Assembly: GCA_010909165.1 (NCBI GenBank)
Contig: MU008159.1
Coordinates: 1,736,001 to 1,800,000 of the forward strand
DNA from: Anthoceros angustus
Lineage: Eukaryota; Streptophyta; Anthocerotopsida; Anthocerotales; Anthocerotaceae
Direction: 5' to 3'
DNA length: 64,000 bases
A program made the translations under genes and the position numbers. This document shows, piece after piece, positions 12,288 to 24,200 of the stretch. Under the pieces are notes generated by a model. The model saw only the letters and a program-made list of their open reading frames with translations, did not search any database and was not told where the DNA came from. Within the stretch, counting starts at the first letter, position 1, and every line of letters begins with the position of its first letter.

Positions 12288-15200
12288 ATGGCTCCTAAAA
12301 GAAACCCACCGGGCCTTCTCGACGGAAAAAAGGGTCCTTGGTCAAGTCATGGCTAAGCCGCATACAAGACAACAGTGTCAAATCCGATTCTTCATCACAA
12401 CCCATCCGCAGGATGATGGTAAAGTTGATGGTGTCTTGGTGCACGTGAAGGAACTTATTTAGTTCCCAAAAGACATTCCCAAAAGGCACTTCTCATCCAA
12501 GAAGGATGCTCGACGTGCGTGAGTTTGTTCAGAAGAGGAGAAGGGTGGACACTCGACCTGTGGCATTGGTTGAAGGTCCTCTTGCAGAGATTACTAACTA
12601 TGTCCCAAAGGTCTCGAGAGAGGGGTCCATTTGTGGGGAGAATGATTTCTTGATAAGCGATCCCATGGTTGTGAGTCTTGCCAAGCCGAGTCTAGAGATT
12701 TGTGCTGCCGTGAATGAATGCTTTGTGGCGCTTCCATGCCTGTGGTTCCCGACCGAGTCATCCCCGATCAAGAAGTGCTTGATATGTTTGAGAGGCTAAA
12801 GTGTGATGATCCAAGATGACTTTGCCATGGGTATGGAGGAAATTGATGATGAAGCAATTTTAGAGAGTGGATTTGACCCAATAGTCCCGAGGGAGCTGTG
12901 AATGATGCTTTGAGTGGTGGGAGGATAGGTCCAAACGAAATAACCGTGTCAAGTCGCCTGTGGCCTTTATGAAAGTGAGTGGGGTCGGGGATGGGATATC
13001 TGAGGATATCCTCACAAGGATCTAAATCTTATTCGATATCCTTTTTCCATCAAGTTCGAATCAAGGACAACAGGAGATTTTCTCGAAACGTAAGTAGTGA
13101 TGTTTTTGACTTGTTGATTTTGATAGTTCGACTTTCCTTCACATGACCGATTCTCTCTGTGCAGTTGATGTCTTTCTTCGTGGTTTTAACCGAATTTTAA
13201 CAAGGAAGTGCATCTTGAACCAAAGCCGGCTTGGTTACGATGTTCGTGATCAACATGTTTCATGGAATTTTCCATGGGTCCTGTGCGCTGGTTGCGTCCA
13301 TGAAAATCCAAGGACCTTGGGATTGTGTCATGTCGAAAAGAGGTGAAGTTGATTTAGATGATGACGATTCTTTCACGAGATCATCAATGCTCATTTGGGC
13401 GGGGGCTCAAAAAGGTAATATTGTTGGTTTAGGGGTGCACTTTGATTGTTCATTTATGGTTTTAAACCTGGAGGCCTTATGCCTCTATTGTTTGCAGGTG
13501 TGCATATTTTTGCATGACCAGGTTTGGAGTTCGAGGTGGTGAAGAGTTACATAACCGCTCATCGGGACTTCGTTCTCAGATTCAAAGTGGACCTTTTGTT
13601 CGATATGTTTTGGTTGTTTTGTTCATTGTATCTTTGACTTGGTATGTTTTGGTTGTTTTGATGTATTAAGCTCGCTTTTATTTGCGGTATCAAGAACGGC
13701 TTTAAAAATTAAAGTGGACATGAAGAATTACCAGAGTGAGCATTTCACAAAAGGTCAAGATTTACGAGGTGATGTTATCGAAACTTTTAGAGTCATGTTG
13801 AACACTCTCCCAAGTGGTCTCGCAAACGATAAAAATCATGTCAATTCGTGGGGTTTTGTTCAATTCAACGATTGATAACCCAAGATCAAATGTAAGTTTG
13901 TTGTTATTGGGCTTAAGTTTTGTGGTTTGTATTTACTAACTGCTTGTTTTTTTGGCTAGGCTTGGTATGCAAAACTCCGTGTTTCAAAAGGAATGTTGTC
14001 AAGGTTCATGAAGACCATGGTCAAGGGGCTCGTATTATTACACCAATAAGAGCTGCCGTAACAATGATTACACGTTGACGATGGCTCGTGCCTTCGGCCG
14101 GGAGAAGTGTGACCGCCATAAAGGATGCTGGATTCTCAAGGTAATATGTTTTGAAAGCTTGTGACATTTGAGTCCTTTGTATGTTCCTTCCTGATGTTCT
14201 TATATGGTTTGCGATATGACCGTCCGTCAAGCAAAACAGTACCGCAGAAGAGTCCTTGTTCACGGTGAACGGCGATCCTATCGAGCTTTTGAACCAAGAA
14301 TCAATCGGATGCGGGATGATTTAAGGGTGTTCTTCCGTCAAGCCTCAATGTGACTGAAATTGTATTTTCTAGTCACCAAGATCGCACTTGCGAGTGAGTT
14401 AACAATGTAAGTGTTTGAGATTTGTTGCAAGTTTGTAGGGACTTATTTTTGACTAATCGTGTCTGACTTGTTTTTGTGTGTTAGGTCTGTAGCAACTCGT
14501 TGTTCATCATGAAAGCGACCTTTGAACAATGTCGACCGAATCGAGTTTTCCGCACCATTTGGTCCACGTGTTCAAGTTCGTTGGTATTGTCGTTGGTTGC
14601 TCGCCATGTTGGATCTTTTTAATCATACCGGTCTCTGTTACGGTGGGAGATCGTGGTGTTTTGGTTGCAAACATACCTCCGAAAGCGGCCAAGGCATCGG
14701 ATGGATAACGAGACCAACCGGGTGTTCTAGTGAAATTCCATATGTTGACAAGGTTGATTCTTTGTCTGTTTGTTTGTTTTCACTTCTTTTGGAGTTTCCT
14801 GATTATGTTTATCTTGGCAGGTTGTGAATCCTGCGACTAGTGGAAGCAGCCTTACTGTCCCTCATTTCAACATTGATACAGCTCTGAGGGAAGTGGATGC
14901 AGTGGTCCCTCCGTTGGAGGGCATTGTGCATAGTGAGTGTGATCACCATCCGGGTTAACCAGATGTAATGTGGCCGTGGTAGCACCTCGATATTGTAGCT
15001 GGATCGCAAATGGAAATGGAAGTGGCTTTGAGCGCTTGCCGAGATTGCGAGTACGGAATTGGAGTATGATAGAGAAACAGGAATTGGAGTTTCGGCAAAA
15101 GGATTTGGAGGCTCTTATAGAGGCGTAAAGCTTGAATTACGAGTCTCTAAGCAAGAGAGAAAGCCCTTGAGATCAGGCGGAGAAATGTGGAGAGGAGACA

Positions 15201-15460
15201 AGAGCACATTAAGCATCAAGAGAAATCAAGCGCAGATAGAGCAAGAGGTTCAAGACTGCGGTGGAAAAGAGACAGGCGAGAAGAATGTGCCTCGAGATAT
15301 TTGCTATCTGCGAAAATCCGTCGATTGGTAAGTTTTCTTATGCTCTTTATTAATCAGTACATTGAAAATCAATGGTTGTATTTTATTAGGTTGTCACCTT
15401 GCGTGAAGACAATTGCCCAAGTCCTCGCTTCATCAATTGGTTGCCAAGAATGATCTTTGT
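12288..15460 (+). pseudogene. Decayed multi-exon gene of unknown function
   Basis: The order of signals is that of a gene: acceptor TTTGCAG then ATGGCTCCTAAAAGAAAC at 12288; an open stretch at 12506-12799 (RRRVDTRPVALVEGPL...); donor CGTAAGTAG near 13090 and acceptor TGTGCAG near 13165; an open stretch ending in an acidic LDDDDSFTRSSMLIWAG block before AAAAAGGTAATA near 13413. Then come further exon-like pieces at 13720-13880 (GDVIETFRVMLNTLPSGLANDKNHVNSWGF), 14225-14350 (Arg-rich), 14520-14750, 14821-14950 and a charged, coiled-coil-like piece at 15040-15330. Frames do not join cleanly. I do not recognise the family. It could be a host pseudogene or the intron-containing transposase region of a DNA transposon. 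Confidence 0.35.
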
Positions 15461-15579
15461 ACAAGCGCCAATCAAGCCAAGTGGTCGTGAAAATTACGTT
15501 TTCAATCAGTATAATTGTACAATTTCCTAAATAAGGTGAGTATCATTTCTAAGTATTTGCTATGATTATTTCGGTTTTC

Positions 15580-16330
15580 TAGTATCACCTAATCACGGTT
15601 TGTGTCTTTGTTTTGTAGGTTCCATTGTTGTTGAAGTAGAGTTCAATCTAGCGAGTTCAATCTATTGGTATTTACTCTTCATTAGTTGAATTTGTATTTC
15701 ATGCCATTACGGATATACAGAAACTCGCAAAGAAAAGGTTTCTTTGTTGGTTTTTGTATATCACGGATCCGCATGAATATTATTTAATGAAAATGTTTTT
15801 GTCGATTAGCGATTTTGGTGGGATTTCTAGAATGAGCTTCTAGACCCAAATTGGTATTTACTCTTCATTAGTTGAATTTGTATTTCATGCCATTACGGAT
15901 ATCAGAAACTCGCAAAGAAAAGGTTTCTTTGTTGGTTTTTGTATATCACGGATCCGCATGAATATTATTTAAAATGTTTTGTCGATTAGCGATTTTGGTG
16001 GGATTTCTAGAATGAGCTTCTAGACCCAATGGTATTCACTTGGTCGTCATGTTTTCTAGTATCAGCCTAATCACGGTTTGTGTCTTTGTTTCGTTTTGTT
16101 TTGTAGGTTCCATTGTTGTTGAAGTAGAGTTCAATCTAGCGAGTTCAATCTATTGGTATTTACTCTTCATTAGTTGAATTTGTATTTCATGCCATTACGG
16201 ATATACAGAAACTCGCAAAGAAAAGGTTTCTTTGTTGGTTTTGTATATCACGGATCCGCATGAATATTATTTAACAGAAAATGTTTTGTCGATTAGCGAT
16301 TTTGGTGGGATTTCTAGAATGAGCTTCTAG
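15580..16330 (+). repeat. Tandem 180-190 bp repeats, three copies
   Basis: A unit starting TTGGTATTTACTCTTCATTAG and ending with GAGCTTCTAGA occurs at about 15670-15849, 15850-16029 and 16153-16330, with a fourth copy at 17361-17539. The leader before copies 1 and 3 (ATCACGGTTTGTGTCTTTG...GTTCAATCTA) is duplicated too. Copies are nearly identical over long stretches and differ mainly by 1-6 bp indels, so the amplification is recent. Confidence 0.8.
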
Positions 16331-16517
16331 AGGTGGTATTCACTTGGTCGTCATGTTTTCTCTAGTGCTCTATTTTCTACCTTGATGGTAGATGATTTTA
16401 CCCACTTGTATGGTTCGTTGTTTTGTACCTTGATGGTAGATGATTTTCTACTATCAGTAATGAATTTTACTCTGGGTAAAATAATGACCAAAGGTCAATT
16501 TTCTCTCTAAAAATTTA

Positions 16518-16540
16518 CACTACCAGAAAAAAACTAGTCG
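16518..16540 (+). mobile_element. CACTA-type transposon terminus (first copy)
   Basis: CACTACCAGAAAAAAAC is the form of plant CACTA (En/Spm) terminal inverted repeats. It sits exactly at the change from AT-rich flank to GC-rich DNA, preceded by TTA, which could be a 3-bp target duplication. No matching inverted end (CTGGTAGTG) was found in the window, so the element is truncated or rearranged, or the match is chance. Confidence 0.45.
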
Positions 16541-16559
16541 GCGCCGAGGCCCCACGAGG

Positions 16560-18719
16560 CCGCTGACTACGATATGTCTGAGGGGAGGGAAGAAATGAGG
16601 TCTTGGCGGTGGATCACAATGTATGCGAGAAAGAGGAAGAAGCTTGGTTTTATTGAACAAGTCCGCTGGCATACATGATGAGCTTGAGATTTGGCACGGA
16701 CACACTTCACAGGTGGAAAACCACGTGGCAGGGAAGTTCAATGTTTACAAGTTCTTGGGGATCTTTGGAGGCTGGAAACTCCAAGGACACGAATTGACGA
16801 TCAACCAAGTGAAGGATAAAGAAGCGTGAAGGCGGCCACCACAGTCCGGACCCATCTGGTGGTGCGGTGTGTCACCAACATGGGCACTCGAAGGCTAACG
16901 CCTCCGGACCCGTGAACCGTGGAGTGCGTTTCACGGGATGAGTGAGGAGGCAGTGGAGGACGATAATACCAAGAAGCACCACACGGGCGCGGTATCCCAA
17001 GGCGATGTACCCAGCGTCGGTGGGCCATCCGCATCGACCTCGATGCGATCGTGTGGAGCCCCTCGAGGAATTCTCTCGACGGCGGTAGTCTCACGAACCT
17101 GCTGGGCCCCGACACTACCCAACGCTGCGCCCATACCCCACTCGGCAAGGCAATGGGGACTTTGAGCACTGTGTGGAGATTATGTGAGGCGGCACATGGC
17201 CGGCATTACCTTGTGTCCGAATCCTCGTTCAAGGACGGCGCTATGCCACCCCGCTGAGCGCACCCACGCCTCCCTCCCTGTGCGCGCCTACAGTTGAAGA
17301 CGACACGGTGGCGGAGTGGGAAGAGTCAACGGAACTTGATTTGCAGGCGAGTTCAATCTATTGGTATTTACTCTTCATTAGTTGAATTTGTATTTCATGC
17401 CATTACGGATATCAGAAACTCGCAAAGAAAAGGTTTCTTTGTTGGTTTTTGTATATCACGGATCCGCATGAATATTATTTAAAATGTTTTGTCGATTAGC
17501 GATTTTGGTGGGATTTCTAGAATGAGCTTCTAGACCCAATGGTATTCACTTAGTCGTCATGTTTTCTCTAGTGCTCTATTTTCTACCTTGATGGTAGATG
17601 ATTTTACCCACTTGTATGGTTCGGTTGTTTTGTACCTTGATGGTAGATGATTTTCTACTATCTTGTAATGAATTTTACTCTCTGGGTAAAATAATGACCA
17701 AAGGTCAATTTTCTCTCTAAAAATTTACACTACCAGAAAAAAACCAATTTGGTAATGATCGAGGCCCCACGAGGCCGCGACTTTACGTATATCTGAGCTT
17801 GAGGAGGGAAGAAATGAGGGTGGCGGTGGATCACAATGTATGTCACGAAAGAGGAAGAAGCTTGGTTTTATTGAACAAGTCCGCTTACATACATGATGAG
17901 CTTGAGATTTGGCACGGACACACCCAGGTGGAAAACCACTGCATGCGTGGAAGTTCAATGTTTACAAGTTCTTGGGGATCTTTGGAGGCTGGAAACTCCA
18001 AGGACACGAATTGACGATCAACCAAGTGAAGGATAAAGAAGCGACGGGCGGCCTGCAGTCCGGACCCATCGTGGTGCGGTGTGTCACCAACATGGGCACT
18101 CGAAGGCTAACCGCCCCTCGGACCCGTGAACCGTGGAGTACGACTACGGGATGAGTCAGGAAGCGATGGGGGCATACCAAGTGCAGAAGCACCACACGAG
18201 CGCGGTATCCCAAGGCGATGTACCCAGCGTCGGTGGGCCATCAGGTGCATCGACCTCGATGCGATCGTGTGGAGCCCCTCGAGGAATTCTCGGGATGGTC
18301 TGCTTTGGGCCTTGAAACCCGGACACTACTCCAGCGTGCCCATACCCCACTCGGCAAGGCAATGGGGACTTTGAGCACCTGTGTGGAGATTGTAGCGGTA
18401 CGGGCACATGGCGGCATTACCTTGTGTCAGATCCTCGTTCAAGATGATGCGCTATGCCACCCGGCAGAGCGCGACACCTCGCCTCCCTCCCTAAGGTGCG
18501 CCCAGTGCTACAGTTGAAGGCGCGGTGGCGGAGTGGGAAGAGGTGCCGAAGGAACTTGAGCAGGTGGGTAAGGCGAGTTCGGCTAAGGAGGAAGGCGGAC
18601 TGGAGGTCTTGGAAGTGTCGGCCTTGAAAGGAGGCGAAAGGAGAAGACAATTGAAGAGGAAGAAAAATGGGGGCGATCCAGCGGATACGGAGGACGGGAC
18701 ACCGCGAGGAAGCGGCTCC
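16560..18719 (+). pseudogene. Degenerate coding-like region in duplicate, function unknown
   Basis: Both units encode, in matching frames, a segment LVLLNKSA.IHDELEIWHGHT, then KFNVYKFLGIFGGWKLQGHELTINQVKDKE, then an Arg/Ser/Pro-rich tail (for example PHRPRCDRVEPLEEF). A Lys/Glu-rich piece (18525-18725) follows unit B and leads into the Ty3 protease at 18.8 kb. The position just in front of a protease on the same strand suggests a gag region, but no gag motif or zinc knuckle is visible. Frameshifts separate the pieces. Confidence 0.3.
17728..17750 (+). mobile_element. CACTA-type transposon terminus (second copy)
   Basis: The same CACTACCAGAAAAAAAC with the same TTA in front, at the equivalent place in unit B of the 1.2-kb duplication. 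It is a copy made by the duplication, not an independent insertion. Confidence 0.45.
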
Positions 18720-18768
18720 GGCTAAGGAAGGCGAGTTCGGCTAAGGAAGGCGAGTTCGGCTAAGGAGG
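18719..18768 (+). repeat. 19-bp tandem repeat
   Basis: About 2.6 copies of GGCTAAGGAAGGCGAGTTC in a row, with a related single copy near 18569-18590. It adds Ala/Lys/Ser-rich residues just before the protease ORF. Confidence 0.75.
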
Positions 18769-18831
18769 AAGCACAACCAAGCCCCAAGGGAGAAACGGAC
18801 TCACCCAGGTAACACCGCCCCACCCACGGAT

Positions 18832-19524
18832 GTGGTTCGGGAAGTGGCGGAGATGCTTCAGAAAGAGATCCGACAGGACCCGGAGGTGGTCCGACCACCA
18901 CGGGGCGGTGGCGGATCGCTGGAAGAGTCAAGGCGGACACGCGATGCAGCAAAGGAGCCACCCACGCCTTTCAAGGTGGCCGACCTGATGATGGATCAAC
19001 AACACTTGGTGTCGCTTAGGCAGTTGTTAAAAGACAACCCAAAGTATCGGCAAGAAGTCCGGATGGCCATCAGGGAGACACAACCACGTCGAAACCCATT
19101 GGGTCGAAAGGTCAAAAACGTGGAGGTAAGAGTAGTATCTCATACGGATCCTGGGGCGCCAGTGGTTCAGGTAGAAATTGCTGGGTGCGTGATTAAGAAT
19201 GTACCCCTGGACACTGGGTCAGGAGTGAACCTCATCACGGAGGCCACTGCAAGGCGGTTGGGGTTCACCGCCTTTGAGCCATCCACCAAAACCCTCAGGA
19301 TGGCGGACATGTCACTGCCGCGCGGTAGGGAGCTGTCCGGGTCCAAGCCACGATAGCTGAGCACCCTATACATTGGACTTTTGCGGGTCATCGTGCCCGC
19401 GTCGGACCTGCGGGAGTCTTTGTTGGGGCGACCACTCGGCAATTTCGGGATAAAACTACACTCGGAAGGAAGGAGATACTTCAAGCCAGGATTGGGATCC
19501 CCCGCACTCGCAATCCTCCAGTGA
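18832..19524 (+). pseudogene. Ty3/gypsy gag end and aspartic protease fragment
   Basis: ORF 18832-19356 (174 codons) has a helical N-terminal part (VSLRQLLKDNPKYRQEVRMA) as in the region before protease. The protease core VVQVEIAGCVIKNVPLDTGSGVNLIT follows, with active-site D127-T-G-S and ITEATARRLGF after it. A single frame shift near 19340 leads to SDLRESLLGRPLGNFGIKL, the C-terminal protease strand, and TGA at about 19522. The protease fold is therefore nearly complete. RT does not follow; instead a minus-strand gag begins, so the element is truncated. Confidence 0.7.
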
Positions 19525-20328
19525 GTCTTCTGCTATTCATCCACCCTCTTCATTACTGCTCAGATCTTCCTCAACCCCCGCTACTTCTTTCAAAGGAGCC
19601 GGGTCAGTGGAACCTCGCAGTGCGGGCATCATAACCTCCTTCTTCTCCACCTCCGCTTGACTACGGGCTTTTCTTCTTATTTCTTTCACAGGTTCTTCTT
19701 CCTCATCCTCGGATTCTTCTTCAGAGTCTTCTTCCTCTTCCTCCGATACAACCTCAGTCTCCTCATCCTCCTCTTAGGGTTCTTCATCTTGAGTCAGGCC
19801 CCTTCTTCTTTTCTTCTTCCTCCGGGCGTCCTCGGTCATCGTTGGTGCATCGATTCTTCGTAGTTCTCCGCCGCTCGGACCGCCTTGCTCACATCCTTCT
19901 CTGCCAACAGCAGCACGTGCTTAGCCATTGGCTTGGGTAAGCCAGCTGCGAACCAACGTACCGCCTGCATGGTGGTGTGGGTGGGGTGTCGATCTCAAGA
20001 GCGTAGAACCGTTCGATGTACGATCCCAATTTCTCCGTCTTGCCTCGCTTCAGGTTCTCGAGTTTGGACAAGACGTAGCCTTCTTGATCGATCCCGCGGA
20101 ATCTTTCCAAGAAGGCATCCTTCAATGCTTCGAAGGTCGGGGGCGTTAGGGCGGCGGTACTTTCTCGGTACCAGCGCCGTTCCCGCGGACCCCTTGGAGC
20201 ATTTGGATAAGCTGCGCATCCGAACCTTCTCCGTTGAAGTTGCCCGCGACGAAATCCTCCACGAAGGTTTCGGCGTCTCTCTCCTTCTTACCTCCAAGAG
20301 AGAATGCCTTGGTCGGCGTTGTTGCCAT
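19525..20328 (-). pseudogene. Ty3/gypsy gag with acidic tail
   Basis: ATG at 20328 opens MATTPTKAFSLGGKKERDAE, then a VEDFVAGNF...LIQMLQG block. After a frame break near 20150 comes FEALKDAFLERFRGIDQEGYVLSKLENL (20125-19889 ORF). The L...F..R......A..KL..L pattern is the Retrotrans_gag core. Downstream on the same strand, 19870-19525 is very rich in Glu/Asp/Ser codons and then meets the plus-strand protease fragment head-on. The ATG lies about 235 bp after the primer-binding site at 20563-20574, as expected for a gag start. Confidence 0.65.
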
Positions 20329-20562
20329 CGCGCGGCAAGGTTGAGAACCGCTCCCTTACCGCTGACTTGGTGCTACTTCCTCCTCACGATCCGACAAGTC
20401 CACCGTGCTTTCTTGGTTTGAGTCTCGTTGAGCCGTCGCTTCTCACGTGCTGCGCTCAGGCGCTCTGGCGATCTGGCGTCCGACTCACTCAGCAACTCAT
20501 TCTTGACTACCTCTCGTCCTCCGCGCATCCACCCTTACCTTCCTACGCGATCTCATTCCCAC

Positions 20563-20574
20563 AGCGCGCCAAAA
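20563..20574 (-). promoter_or_regulatory. Putative primer-binding site of the minus-strand gag element
   Basis: On the minus strand the upstream repeat ends ...GTCGCGCCACA and is followed at once by TTTTGGCGCGCT, then a leader and the gag ATG at 20328. A CA end followed by a TGGCGC-type primer site is typical of Ty3 elements. The complementary tRNA was not identified. Confidence 0.45.
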
Positions 20575-21220
20575 TGTGGCGCGACTTTTAGCGGCCGGTA
20601 GTAGCACAATCCGTGTCGTTGTAGTAAGTCCGTTCCCAAGGAATGATAAGCTCCGTTTGCAGCGTTTGGCCGATTCCTTCACGTCCGCTCAACTTTCACA
20701 CGCAATCGTCGTTTGCGTCTAACTACTCATAACGTTCACGAGCGGGCCGGTGTGGCCAAGCGTTTGAGACCCGTTTGCGTCCGTCGTTCGCCGTCACTCC
20801 CTTTAGTCCGTTCCTCTCATCACTCTCACTCGCTCATCAACCTTGGAAAGAGCATGAGTAGCTACGGTCCGGACCTCCTCCGTTGCTCAGCGGGCCTCTC
20901 GTCCGGGCTCTGCGCCCTCCGGAGTTCCTCCGGCTCACCGCGTTCGGTCCGTCGTCTTGGGCGGCTGCTCGGGCGAACACGGGTCCCGATCGCTCTTCCT
21001 GCACACACCACCACGTTAGGGTCCGTCACGGGACCTTGATCGATCTCTCGATCGTGCACCTTTCGATGACTCGGGACTCACGTTAGCGAAGACACACAAG
21101 GTGCAAGCAGCAGCATCAACACCAAGAGAAGATGATTTATTGGCGACCTCGGCCCTCTTATACTACGCCCAAGTCGGCGTCTTTATTACACCTATTACGG
21201 TGGCCAGCTCGATGCGCTAA
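20575..21220 (-). repeat. Partial 5' LTR of the minus-strand gag element
   Basis: The LTR ends (CA) at 20575, next to the primer site. Reading the minus strand, a TATA-like GTATAAGAGGG (21165-21153) is followed by AATAAA (21141-21136), the order expected for U3/R. The outer LTR boundary and a matching 3' LTR were not found. Upstream extent is therefore approximate. Confidence 0.4.
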
Positions 21221-24200
21221 TCGGCCGCCTACCATCCTATTCCTCCCCTCCTATCTCCCGTCGTGGTGGGCACAGGAAGGTCACAGGTTCCGCCTCGGGA
21301 TTGGTGGTCAATCTCCCGTCGGCAGTTGCGCACCCAATCGGATGATCCGGTAGGGCCCTTCCTCTTCCGGAATCACATCGGGTTGGGCTCGGCGGCGGTC
21401 GGCGACGCCCGTTACCTACTCGTCCCCACAGCCCCGGTGGGTCCCCTCCGGTAGGGCCACCCATTGTCTGCTCCCCGGCGTAAGTCGGAGGGACTCCTCC
21501 TTCTGAGTCCGGACCTCGGTCGGTCTCGACTCCAGTCAACTTGAGTGCCTTATTCCTGAGTCCGGTCTGCGGGTCCGGTCTCATCTGGGTTCGGACCTCG
21601 GGGTCGAACTTATTCAGTCCGGTCCCCAAGCTCCGGACCCTTGTCTGACCTCTTGCTGGGTCCTCATCCCTTCCCCAGACCCTTGTCTTGGGTGGGTTGG
21701 CTTCCTCCTTCCGCCCCTTTCGGGGCCGCCTCTATCCTCCCGGCGGGTTGCGGTGGACTTACCAGGATTCGTTGTATTGGCGCGTCCTGCTCCTCTGAGG
21801 CTCTTCTCCCCGCTTCGTCGTCTCCAAGCAGGGGCCACTAGGGTCCCGTCATCCCCATGCCCTTCATCCCCTTGAGCCTTGAGTCCGTCATTGTGTGAGG
21901 CTTCAATGCCTTAAGGAGCTCGGCGTGGTAGTAGGCAAAATCCGAGTCAATTCTTTGGATTGCCTCTTCCACATGTGCGGGCACCGATACTCCCTTAGCC
22001 ATTGGTGCTCGGGAGGTGCGTCTTTGTCCGGCTTCTTGGACCATCCCTCCTGCCGGTTCGTTGGGGCCGGGCGGGCTCTCGCGAGGCCACAAGGGCCTCG
22101 GTCACCTCCTGCAACCCGCTTGTTGCTCACTTTGCTCCGGCTCCGTCGTTTCGCTCGCGCGCTTACCGCCATAGCGCGCTCCTTCCGCCTTCCTTGGACC
22201 AGCGGCTTCTTTTGCGTCCGGTGCTCTCGCTCCCGTTTATTACGGCGTTAGCTCCGCCATCTCCCTCTCCCGGTGGCAACTCTGCCCGGTGCGGCTTCGC
22301 CCAGTCCTTCTCCATTTGACGTCACGCTCCTGTTCCATCGCCTTACTCCTCCGTCCAGCAGTGGGCCGCTCTATTTCTCGTTCGTGATCGAGATCACGCC
22401 TGCAGTTACCATTCCTCTCAATGGTAACTTGGGCTGCGACTCGAGTCTCCTTGCGGTCTTCCATCTCACGCGCGCTCCACCTCACATGGCGGGGAGATCC
22501 TCCATCTCCTTGCGGCTTCCTTCTCCTCGGCATGGGCTGGCCCTTTGCTCCGCCTCCTTCTTGAGTTAGCCGACTATCCTGCCGTCTCCCTCCACGGTTC
22601 CGATCACGCCGATAGTGATCGCGGTCGATCTTAGCACTTCCGCCTCCTCGCCTTCACAGGCCGCCCGCTTGGCGCTGGTCGGGCGGGCCGCCTCCGCCCG
22701 GTCACGCCTTCTCCGCTTGCCGGGCCTCCTCTCGCCTCTGCTGCGCTACCCTCTCCGCTGCGGTCTTGACCCGTGCTTGGGCCTCCTGCACCTTGTTGCT
22801 CACCCGGTGAAGGAATTTAGTCAGTCTGTCGAATGGACGGACTTCCTCTCGGCCTCCGGCGTTTCCCTTCTTGATGCGGCCGAGGCTTGCCTTCCTCCTT
22901 GCCTCTGGGCCGCCTCCAGCTGCTCTGGAGGAGCACCATCGCCTCTGGTGGCTTCTACAGGTCTTCTCGGCTGTCCCGAGACCCCAAAACATAAATCCAT
23001 GGCGGTGGCAGGGGCCGCCGTGTCTCTTCCACGGCCGCCAGTGAGACCCCAAAAGTCCGTAGTGGGCGGGCATCTCACGGTCCGCAAGGACCTCCATGAT
23101 CGGAGTAAGTCGGTGGGTTCTCCGGACCTAATCGGGCCCCTTAGGTCACGATTGCGAGCGAGCTTCACCCTCCTTGGCCCTCTTGGCACAATTCCTTATT
23201 GCCCTCTTCGTCACAGGGCTCGGAGGGTGAGGGGTCGAGCGGCCTTGCCTCTCCCGGTCGGCAGCCGGGGCGGCTCAGTGGGGTTCCTGCTCCTTGGCGG
23301 CGTCCCTTTACGCTCTTCTTCGCCTCTTGACCTCTTGCCACTCCGTGGGCGGGTAGCTGAGCACGCACGGGAGTGCGTTGGCGGATGGCACCGTCTTCCG
23401 CCTCTTGATTGCCCGAGTTCGTCGGGGCTCCTCTGCTTCTTGTGGTGGTGGGCTGGTACGTCGGGCCGTCTCTGCTGCCTTTGGTTGCTCGGCGGAGGCA
23501 CCAAGAGGAGGAAGCGGGGATATCTTCCACACTTCCCTAGGTGGTGAGGGGTCCGTTCAGGCGTATGGAGTCGGTATCCCTTCGATCGTCCTCCTCCGGA
23601 CCCGTTTGGCCCTAGTGGGCCTCTCCTCGGCGCCCTTGCCGCTCACTTCAGTAGGGCCGCCAACCCTTCGGGCCGCTCGATCTCCCCATCCTTCAGGAGC
23701 TCGTAATGTCCCCATACATGGATCAGGTATGGGGATAGTCCAGACGGCGAGGGCTTCTCGCTCCTCAGCTTGCGGGCCTCCTGGCTGAACCGGGCGAAGA
23801 TGATCCTTCCCCAGTCCGCCCTCTTCCCCCGCTGCAACGCATGCAGGAACACCAGCAAATTATCACCAAGGTGATCCACCTTGGTGAGCAAGTTCCAGTG
23901 GACAATGATCCGGACTCTGCCCTCACTCACATCCGGTGGTCCGATATCAACCGGTAGTTGGTTGTCGCTGCGTTCGGGCCTCGCCATGCGCCCTTGCGCC
24001 TCTATCTTTCCCTCGCCTTGAGGGGCTGCGGGACTCGCCCCATCTTCCTCCTTGGGCGGTTGTAGGCGCCCTCGGGACCTCAAGGTCCATCGCCTAGGAT
24101 CCTCCGGAGGTTCTTGGACGAACCTCCTTGTTGGCCAGCCAACATCTTAGCGAACTCCGGACGGTGGTAACATCAAGCGTCGAACTGACTGGAACACGTC

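Larger units (their letters stand above)
16153..18560 (+). repeat. Tandem duplication with units of about 1.2 kb
   Basis: Unit A (16153-17360) and unit B (17361-18560) run in the same order: the 180-bp repeat, ACCTTGATGGTAGATGATTTT twice, CTCTCTAAAAATTTACACTACCAG, then a GC-rich coding-like segment. The composition switches sharply from AT-rich to GC-rich at the CACTA-like point inside each unit. This shows two kinds of DNA were already joined before the duplication. Confidence 0.8.

Noticed and set aside
22615-23547. 310-codon plus-strand ORF, the longest plus-strand ORF in this part
   Set aside because: It is antisense to a minus-strand region with better protein features (coiled coil, links to the 24.0-kb ORF). 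Its Leu/Ser/Arg/Pro composition is what a GC-rich antisense strand gives.
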